Shown here in pieces: positions 35,840 to 42,934 of a stretch of 64,000 nt of DNA (positions within the stretch are counted from its first letter, which is position 1; each line of letters begins with the position of its first letter). Where the stretch lies: positions 228,756,915 to 228,820,914 of the forward strand of contig NC_081410.1 of the NCBI RefSeq assembly GCF_030272615.1, in the 5' to 3' direction. The stretch comes from Cryptomeria japonica. Taxonomy: Eukaryota > Streptophyta > Pinopsida > Cupressales > Cupressaceae. Position numbers and translations under genes: made by a program. The notes beneath the pieces are model-generated. The model was not told the DNA's origin. It did not search any database and saw nothing but the letters and a program-made list of their open reading frames with translations.

Positions 35840-36704
35840 ACAGTCCTAAGTTTCCCTTTTGTCTTCCATGGTCTGAGTTTATCTCAAATGCATCAATGTC
35901 CTAAACTTACTCCAAGGTTCGAGTTCTAGGTCTGCTCCAAGGATCCAAGTTTCCAGATTGCCTTCTTAGGTCCAGGTTCTCAAGAAAACTTTCCTTGAAA
36001 CATTCCCTTGACTGAATTTGTAAGAAGCTAAGTGCCAAAATGCCTTTCTCAATCTGAGTTTCAACACTATCAAATAGTTTCCAAATGTCAAAATTTCCTA
36101 AAGGCACTCTCAGAACCAAGTCTCCAAGAGGTCGTCCTAAGTCTGTATGTCAAAGTAGAAAGCCCAAGATGTCCACCTAGACCCGAGTTTGTAATTTCAA
36201 ATGATGAGTTTAGGGCCACTGTTCCATTTCCAAATCACAGTCTGAATTTTGAGCAGAAGTTCAAAATAACCTTCTAAGATCCAAAATCCTAGTAGCAGTC
36301 CTAAAATCGAATTTCATAATGCAAAAGGACAAACAATTCCAAACTGAGAAGTAGGAAGGATTTGGAGAAAATCTATTTTATGTTCCTAAGTCCAAGCTTC
36401 AACCCAAACTTCCATTTTTTTGTCCTAAGCCCGAGTTTGGGAAGAAATTGTCAACCACCATCCTACAACCGATACTCTAATATGCATTCCTAAAACCGAG
36501 TTTGAGCAAGCATTCATTTTGGCCCTCCAAGGTCTGAGTTTTCTTAGTGGCACTCCTAAGAACTGGAAATCCCAAGGATGTTCCAAAGTCCGAGTTTGAC
36601 AGTAGGCTTGTCAAGTCTAATCAAAGAATCGAAATGCTCTTCCAAGTGCCAAGTAAAGTGACACGTCTCCAAAATCCAAAATTCCTAAATATGATTCCAA
36701 GATC
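35840..36704 (+). repeat. Degenerate repeated motif CCTAAGTCCGAGTTTG
   Basis: About twenty loose copies (GGTCTGAGTTT, CCCGAGTTTG, AACCGAGTTTG, AGTCCGAGTTTG and variants) recur every 40-60 bp in otherwise unalike sequence. The chromovirus inserted at its right edge; similar text resumes at 55,329-55,430. Confidence 0.5.
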
Positions 36705-36709
36705 TAAAT

Positions 36710-37529
36710 TGTAATGTCCCTTCCTTAGACCTCTCAGATTTTTGGTGGAGGTTGGCCTACTATTGGGTCCCGTAGGTCAACAAGGTGGTTTGGGACCCAA
36801 CCCAGGGTTGTGGGATTCAGTTTGGGAGCTTCACAAGTCTTCTAGTTTGGTATTTGGCAGTTATATCTCTGATTAAAATTGAAATTCTAATGTTGGCCTT
36901 ATGTGAATAGTGAAAAATGAATAGTAACTGATAAACATAAAGATGAATAGTGAAAAGAGCACCCCATCCTAGCAATTCAAGTTGTTTTAAAAAGGGGGCC
37001 AAACTTTCAATGAGAAAATAGACCCTCAAGGTTATTTTAAGTTTTAAAAGGCCAAATAGTAACTCCCAAATAGGGCGAACTTCTTGGGAGCTCATAAAAA
37101 GCAATTTTCATATCATTTGCTCTCATTCTTATGCCTCTATTTTCAAATCAGCAGCTTGCATGAGGGTTTCAACAGCTTGGGACTTCAACTTCTGGAAAAA
37201 TTGAGGGATTTGGACAAAACCCATCTCTCCGGGTGACAATTTCCATCAGTATTCAGCTTCAATGTGCTTGTGGCAGCCTTCTTTGGGGATTTTTAAGCAG
37301 TTCTATCAGTTTGAGGGCAGGTTTTCTACAATCAGTTGTAGGGCAGACCTTCTAGAGGTCATTACCATCTATTTCCAGCTCAATTCCAGCTAGATGCTCT
37401 GTTTCGAGAAGAACGGCATCAAACCCTAGGGTGTAATTAGGGGTCTTGCAATTATTGGAGCTGATTTCTATATTTCTATTGGCTGAAAATTTATATCAGA
37501 CTTATGGGATCATGATTATGGTTCTACAT
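36710..37529 (+). repeat. Chromovirus 5' LTR, first part
   Basis: It starts TGTAATGTCCCTTCC and aligns with 54,269-55,080. It is cut at TACAT (37,525-37,529) by the young element. Confidence 0.9.
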
Positions 37530-37803
37530 TGTTTACCTCACTGGGTAAACAGGAAGAATACAGAAATCGAACAACAATGTACAATGCAAATGTAAAAGAA
37601 GTACCAGAATAAGCTTTCCATTAATGTCAAAGGATGTTCATATTATATCCGTCGTCAACATTACATATCCCAACACCCGGAGGTGGTACAATATATGACA
37701 GCCGAAGGGGTGCGACACAACCGTCGCGACTCCAACTACCTACCCGTCGGCTAACTAACTATTGATAATTAACATTACTAACTATACACTTTTCCCGATA
37801 ACA
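37530..37803 (-). repeat. 3' LTR of the young element
   Basis: From TGTTTACCTC to CGATAACA in plus orientation, 274 bp. It differs from 47,948-48,221 only at two transition-type positions (ACAACAATG/ACAGCAATG and TATCCGTC/TATCTGTC). Confidence 0.95.
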
Positions 37804-37821
37804 TCATCCCCCCCAAAAAAA
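37804..37821 (-). other. Polypurine tract of the young element
   Basis: The minus strand reads TTTTTTTGGGGGGGATGA directly before the LTR; elements A and B have the same tract. Confidence 0.85.
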
Positions 37822-37888
37822 GAAGTCGTCTCCGACGACTAACAACAAAATGGAGACAATGTAATATAAGTATACAACCAAGATAAAG

Positions 37889-38149
37889 TCAAGGAGGGGG
37901 CTGAGGAAGCGTCCCTAAAGTGGAAGGGTGAGATGCGGGTGTGTGGGCCGCCAGGCGGGCGCGGAGCTCATAGACCTGCTGGGTGCGTGCTGCCACATCC
38001 CGCTCTGCTACCAACACCTTCTCTAAGGCAGTCTTCACCATAAGCGCAGCCTCCAGTAGCTCCTTCTCCTTGGTATCGGCCGACTCTGTCATGCGAACCA
38101 ACTGGGCCTGAACAACATCTAACTCCTGCTGGACGAGACTCCGTGCACT
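37889..38149 (-). pseudogene. Third ORF, C-terminal part after the amber codon
   Basis: It is in the same frame as 38,150-40,390 and separated from it only by one TAG at 38,150-38,152. It reads LVQQELDVVQAQLVRMTESA then VLVAERDVAARTQQVYELRA and ends in a Pro-rich tail (GTLPQPPP). This is a heptad-type coiled coil. Element A has the same segment (1,930-2,045), so it belongs to the protein. Either the TAG is a recent mutation or it is read through; the sequence cannot tell. Confidence 0.75.
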
Positions 38150-40390
38150 CTACTCCTCCGAAAGGCGGGTGTCCACTGCAACCTTCGCTGCGCGGGCTGT
38201 CTCAAGCTGTGCTACCAACTCTGATCTCTCGGCTGCCCACGAGGCTTGTTGCCTGGCCATGTCTTGCTCTAACTCAACTCGAGCAGCCTCGTGAACCGCA
38301 AACTCATGCTGTGTCTGGCATAAGGCAGAGTAGGCCTCCCTGTAAACCTGCTCAATCTCCCGGACGAGAGTCGTCACCCTACTCTCCACGACGGGCTGAG
38401 GCACATGCCAAGCCTCCAACATCGCATCCGTCTGGGTAACTGGCCACCCTCGCGCCTCAAAACATGAGGTGAAAGCTGTTGAACAGCCGTCTCGCATAAA
38501 CTGGAGGACCTGCTCTAATTCCTCCACAGCCTGCTGTAGAGCCCGTGTCTGAGCCGCGGCCACCACTCGCCGACCCCTCGTCACCATATCTGCCAGATAA
38601 ACCTCAATATCCTCTCCATCTAGCCCCGATGTAGGTACAGGAAGCCCACGTGGTAACTCAAAAGTCTCCTCAACCACACCTGCTCCATCCAGCTGGCACA
38701 ATGGTGTCTCCCCCGCCCCCTCAAGTGTAGCAGTTGCTTGCTCTGGGCCGGTAGGAACACCCTCTCCAGTGACCTGTCCCTCTGCTGGTGCCTGCGTCTC
38801 CGCCGAGGAATCCTCCAGATCCACCACCTCAGTGGGAGGCTCTCGCCGAGGTGAGAGTACAGCTGCTCCTACGGGTGGCATCACTGTCATCTGGAATCTC
38901 CGGGTCAGCCAACTCCCCATAGCCGCCACCGATGGAGCTGCACTCAACACCTTCGACCCTCTCTCCCCCTCGGAAACATGTCCCGCGATGGGCTCCTCCA
39001 ACAAGGAGGCAGCAACCGTCACCACTGCATCGGATCCCACAACATCCAGTCGCACCTGAGGCTCCGTCTCAACCATCTCCTCTACCACGCCTCCCTGCGG
39101 TGGACCACTCGACTCCGTCGGAGTCGGTCTTGCGGCTGGTGCACGAGCCTGCTGCGGTGATGCCGCCGGCTGCATGGGACCGAGTGCAATGGGCGTGCGG
39201 CTCTGCCCAAATGCCGGAATCGAAGTACTGCCGACTGAGGACCCCACAAGTGTGCCAAGTGGAAGTGTGGGTGGTGCAAACAACACTCGCTCTCCGGCGG
39301 GCTCCATCCTCACCTCGTCTGTGGCCCGACTACTACTGTCATCCTCATCCTCCGAATCCTCGGAATCCTCTGCACTGCTAGAAGTTTCTCGCCCACTATC
39401 CGGTTCTGCTGCGGTGGTCTCTAATACCCGTTTCCGCTTCGCGGAAGAGTGTCCAATATCCAGGTGTCGCCAATGCATGATAGGAGGCTCACCCTCCGCC
39501 AAAGGTCCCTGTGGCCGTACCTCCAACTCAGCCTCTGGCACTGCTTCCCGCGTAGCCTCCAAGAACAGTCCAATGGCATAGTGGGGCATGTAAAACGTGC
39601 GCTGCTCCATCATCAAGAATGCACACATCCGCTCTGATAACAAGGTAGCCCAATCATACACGACTCCGTTCATCAACCTGTTCATCAATACGATCCGTGG
39701 TAGAGCGATGTCTGATGCCCTACCCGATCCTGTCAATCTGCTTTTGATGACGTCCATAATGCATCGCCAATGACCCTCTGCGACAAAGGACATACGCATC
39801 CCACGACCCTTCGTGGCGTCTACGATGCTCGCCAACTCTGCTGGGGTCAAGTCTCGGGACACTCGCGTAATCCAATGTTCCTTTTCTTCCCGTGTCATCT
39901 TCTTTGGCTTCAAGTCCACTTTCTTGCCATGTATGCCTGGGATGCCAAATACTCTGGTGAAATCTGCAGGTTTGAAAGATATGGTGATATCCTTCCCAAG
40001 GTACTCAAATGTGCTCGTCCGTGAGTGGCTATCAAAGGTATCAACCATATATCGCAATGCTCCCACGTACTCGCGAATGGCGAACACAGGCATCCGGATA
40101 GCCCATTCTACCCCTGCTCTGCGAAGACTTGTCTTCACCAAATTATCATCCGGCGTTTCTTGCCACCATTTCCGACATTCCACCCCATTCAATCCCTCAA
40201 AGGTGATATTCTGTGAAGTGGAGGTGTTCTTCCCTCGTGCAGTGGGCTGCTGTGGTGTCTTTTTCTTCTGCCTGGCTTCCATTGTGCCACCTGCTATTCG
40301 AACACCTGAAGGAAGAATACGTGCATCCGGCTTCCTATGGCTGCTATCCTGCAACTGTTTTTTCCAGTTTCTTTTTCCCGCAGACTCCAT
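38150..40390 (-). CDS. Third ORF of the young element (746 codons, coiled-coil protein of unknown function)
   Basis: I chose ATG at 40,390 (MESAGKRNWKKQLQ); the frame itself opens 13 codons earlier with GTG. Residues 1-60 are basic. About 60-270 form a folded domain (ITFEGLNGVECRKWWQETP, FKPADFTRVFGIPGIHGKK, MNRLMNGVVYDWATLL), of a kind found in proteins of plant gypsy elements downstream of pol. Residues 300-560 are low-complexity acidic and Ser/Pro/Ala-rich (SSSAEDSEDSEDEDDSSS). The last 170 are predicted coiled coil (VRREIEQVY-type heptads ending VDTRLSEE). No membrane segment or signal peptide is evident, so an envelope role is not supported. The 2.2-kb open frame in a young insertion suggests the element family maintained it. 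Confidence 0.75.
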   Translation of the reverse strand: MESAGKRNWKKQLQDSSHRKPDARILPSGVRIAGGTMEARQKKKTPQQPTARGKNTSTSQNITFEGLNGVECRKWWQETPDDNLVKTSLRRAGVEWAIRMPVFAIREYVGALRYMVDTFDSHSRTSTFEYLGKDITISFKPADFTRVFGIPGIHGKKVDLKPKKMTREEKEHWITRVSRDLTPAELASIVDATKGRGMRMSFVAEGHWRCIMDVIKSRLTGSGRASDIALPRIVLMNRLMNGVVYDWATLLSERMCAFLMMEQRTFYMPHYAIGLFLEATREAVPEAELEVRPQGPLAEGEPPIMHWRHLDIGHSSAKRKRVLETTAAEPDSGRETSSSAEDSEDSEDEDDSSSRATDEVRMEPAGERVLFAPPTLPLGTLVGSSVGSTSIPAFGQSRTPIALGPMQPAASPQQARAPAARPTPTESSGPPQGGVVEEMVETEPQVRLDVVGSDAVVTVAASLLEEPIAGHVSEGERGSKVLSAAPSVAAMGSWLTRRFQMTVMPPVGAAVLSPRREPPTEVVDLEDSSAETQAPAEGQVTGEGVPTGPEQATATLEGAGETPLCQLDGAGVVEETFELPRGLPVPTSGLDGEDIEVYLADMVTRGRRVVAAAQTRALQQAVEELEQVLQFMRDGCSTAFTSCFEARGWPVTQTDAMLEAWHVPQPVVESRVTTLVREIEQVYREAYSALCQTQHEFAVHEAARVELEQDMARQQASWAAERSELVAQLETARAAKVAVDTRLSEE

Positions 40391-40439
40391 TGACCACTTC
40401 TTGATTTTCCCTTGTCGAACGGAAAGCACCTAACTACCT

Positions 40440-40766
40440 CCTCGCAGATAGGCCGTACGACGGTAATCCCCAACTACCTCCGGCTAGTAAAAAGATGACA
40501 AAAAAATCCTCTTGTCCACCTCCCGCACTACACCGTACGGTAACTTCTTGTCCGCCTAGATTTGAACACCGCACGATAGCTCAAAGCAGTTTGTTCTGTC
40601 ATCAACTTGGTAGAAGCATGGCAGAAACCCTTCCCAAATGTTCTTTTTGTTTCCTTCGTGCGGTAGCTTTTCGTGCGGTAGCTTTTTGTCTCCCACGCCT
40701 TTTATCTCCCACGGCCTTCGGTTTCCACCGCACGGTGGCTTCCCTCTTTCTCCCCTTCGGCTGCTT
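40440..40766 (-). repeat. Palindrome-bearing spacer, inner side of the captured fragment
   Basis: It contains CCGTACGACGG, ACACCGTACGGTAAC, CACCGCACGATAG, repeated CGTGCGGTAGCTTTT and CCACCGCACGGTGG (about 40,727). It ends in TTCGGCTGCTT (40,756-40,766), the same 11 bases that occur at 41,401-41,411. Confidence 0.7.
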
Positions 40767-41400
40767 CTTTTTCTTCGGTGAGTTTGATGGACAGAACCCC
40801 CAAATTTCAGAGACTTTTGGACAGTGCAATTGCTTGTCTTCCAGCAGAACCGGCACAGGGGAATCGTTTGGTGGTGGTGGCGCTTGAACCGGTGGTGCGG
40901 GAAAGTTTCAGACTTTATGCCCAAATTCGGGCTTGCATTGCAACTCTGGTTAACAAATTCTTCGATTCTGAGCGTTCACTCTGCATTTCGGCTTTTGAAA
41001 TCTATAAAAAAACGGCTTTTCAGAGCCACCAGCTCGCCGCCTTTTATGAATCTTGGATGAAATTGGGGGCATGTCGGATTTCAGAGTATCCCACTGTGGA
41101 AAGAATCTCTGATGAGGAGCTGGATTCGTGGGAAGAATTGCTGAGCACAGAGGCGCTCTGCATTGAACCAGAAAGGGAATTTTGCGGCTATAATGATTCC
41201 TTATGCTCTCCCAGTCCGGTATACAGTCTGCCGTTAAATGAAGCTCAGAGAAACGATTGTAATAAAGAATTGATATTGTTTGATGCGCCCATTTTGGGTC
41301 TGGAAACGAAGATAACCAACGATTGGGAGGAGTTCGATTCTCCTAAGGTAAGGCAGGAGGAGACTGTAAATTCTGAGTCTTGGGAGCTCGCTCTGGATAT
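40767..41400 (+). pseudogene. Captured fragment of a host ANTH-domain (AP180/CALM-type) clathrin assembly protein gene
   Basis: The frame is open through 40,778-41,449. It reads KFQRLLDSAIACLPAEPAQG, NRLVVVALEPVVRESFRLYA, TLVNKFFDSERSLCISAFEI and AAFYESWMKLGACRISEYP. This matches the second half of the plant ANTH domain, where the pattern is QRLLDxxIAxRPxGxAK, ESFxLY, LxxxFF and RxSEYP. The following acidic linker with ESWELAL resembles the WELAL motif of plant AP180-like proteins. The N-terminal half of ANTH, including the phosphoinositide-binding start, and the C-terminal clathrin-binding tail are missing. It is antisense to gag-pol and flanked by TTCGGCTGCTT on both sides. ANTH proteins recruit clathrin to membranes; this fragment is unlikely to work as one. 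No stop has accumulated, so capture looks recent. Confidence 0.8.
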
Positions 41401-41410
41401 TTCGGCTGCT

Positions 41411-41815
41411 TTTTATCTCCTTCGGCATGTGCGGCTTTCCCTTCGGTAGGTGGCTTTATGCGGTGTGTTTTATCCCTTCGTGTGCGGCTTCGTGCGTTGT
41501 CCTTGGTTCGTCTTGTGCGGCGTTTGTAATAACCTTTTTATTTGTGCGGCTTTGCGGCTCCACCGCACGGTGGCTTCCACCGTCGGTGGTCCCACCGTGC
41601 GGTGGTCCCACCGTCGATAGTTTCCACCGCACGATGGGTTCCACCTTCGGTGGTGCCACCGCACGATGGCTTCCACCATCGGTGGTCCCACCGTCGGTGG
41701 CTTCCACCGCACGGTGGGTTCCACATTCGGTGGTGCCACTGCACGGTGGTGTCCACCGTTGGTGGTGCCACCGCACGGTGGTATCCACTACGTGGCCACC
41801 GTACGATGGTTTTTC
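41411..41815 (-). repeat. Array of about sixteen short palindromes (CCACCGCACGGTGG / CCACCGTCGGTGG)
   Basis: From about 41,555 to 41,810 units of 13-14 bp with 2-3-bp linkers follow each other. Types with a CA, TG or TA centre alternate with types having a TC or TT centre. Each unit is a six-base inverted repeat CCACCG...CGGTGG with substitutions. 41,411-41,555 is a looser part (TGCGGC, TTCGG). Related motifs occur at the same place in elements A and B. Confidence 0.85.
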
Positions 41816-41966
41816 CTTCATTTTTTCTTTTCTTTTTTTCAATTTCTTCTTTTTTTCTTTTTTTTTTTCCTTTTTTTTCAATTTTTCTTTTATATATTTT
41901 TTTCAAATTTTCATATATATATATTTTTTTTCGAATTTTCTAATTTATTTTTTTCATTTTCTTTTA
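41816..41966 (-). other. Polypyrimidine/AT tract after the integrase stop
   Basis: The plus strand is nearly all T and C with ATATATAT blocks, so on the element's sense strand it is an A/G-rich tract directly after pol. No gene. Confidence 0.8.
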
Positions 41967-42542
41967 TTATCTGACTGCGCCTCCTGTCGGGCTGCTCCTG
42001 CACGCTTCCAGCCTCTGGTGATACACTTTCAGTTTTGACCCGTTGACGCCCTCTAGAATTTCCTGTCCGTCGAGGGTCGAGAGCTTGACGGATCCATTCG
42101 CTGCGACCTCTCGGATCCTGTAAGGACCTAGCCACTTCACTCTGAACTTGCCGGGTTTAATCTCGTTTCGTCCGTTATACTTTAGGACTAATTGGCCCGG
42201 CGTGAACCTCGCCCGCCGAATGTGTTGGTCATGCCAGTATTTTCTGCGTTGCTGGGCCACGTCTGTCACCCATTGTGCCATCGTCCGTCTTTCATCCAAC
42301 TTATTTAAGGCGTATAGTCTCTCTCGAAGGCTTTCCATGTCGCCTAGCTTGTTGTCAATAGCGATTCTGAGACTTGGCACCATGAATTCCACCGGTACCA
42401 CAGCCTCCTGGCCGTACATCAATTGGAAAGGTGTCTGCCCGGTGGTTACTTTGTAAGTTGTGCGGTACGCCCAAAGTACCGAAGGCAGACGCTCTTCCCA
42501 GTCTTCTTTTTCCACCCCACAGGACTTATAAATTATCGACAC
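41967..42542 (-). pseudogene. Integrase C-terminal part of the young element (frame-shifted from pol)
   Basis: The 191-codon frame begins inside the integrase core's end (SIIYKSCG), then WEERLPSVLWAYRTTYKVTT and LMYGQEAVVPVEFMVPSLR. It ends with the GPYRIREV-type C-terminal fold and VNGSKLKVYHQRLEA. This is the standard tail of chromodomain-less plant Ty3/gypsy integrases; no chromodomain follows. It is shifted by one frame from 42,533-42,934, with the shift near 42,545-42,560. Elements A and B retain or lose this same part. Without repair of frame it cannot be part of a complete integrase. Confidence 0.85.
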
Positions 42543-42934
42543 GATGATTTTGTTGGTTCCTCAGCCTGACCGTTTGCCCTGGGATAGTACGGACTTGATA
42601 GAGAATGAAAAATTTTGAACTCGGTTGTCAGTAGTCGAATAATATGATTTACAAAGTGCCCCCCTCTATCACTTGTCAGTTGAATAGGTATTCCGTACCG
42701 GGTGATAATCTGTTCATAAATGAATTTCGCCGTACTGACGGCGGAGTTGTCTGCCAAAGCCCTCGCTTCGACCCATTTGGTCAAATATTCTGTCGCCACG
42801 ACAATGTATCTACATCGTCGAGCGCGACTTGGTTTCAATGGACCAACGAAGTCTAACCCCCATCTTTCGAACAACTCTTGAGCATGCGACGGGTTATGAA
42901 ATCTCTCTTTAACGGTCGCCCAGCACGCTGACAT
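42533..42934 (-). pseudogene. Integrase catalytic core of the young element (frame-shifted from pol)
   Basis: The frame holds WGLDFVGPL (first Asp), YLTKWVEA, LTSDRGGHFVN (second Asp) and RANGQAEEP (Glu), so the DDE triad is present. The transition from the main pol frame occurs at about 42,895, between KRDF and HNPSH, consistent with a one-base change in a short T run. The second break is near 42,550. Integrase would insert the cDNA into chromosomes. The two breaks are the only obvious damage to pol. Confidence 0.85.

Noticed and set aside
38932-39381. Plus-strand frames opposite the third ORF (also 39,813-40,433)
   Set aside because: Shadows of a GC-rich minus-strand coding frame.
41555-41815. 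CRISPR-like look of the regularly spaced palindromes
   Set aside because: Linkers are only 2-3 bp, there are no unique spacers, and the setting is a plant retrotransposon.
41427-42038. Plus-strand 203-codon frame and several frames across the palindrome array
   Set aside because: They are translations of CCACCG repeats and T-rich sequence opposite integrase.
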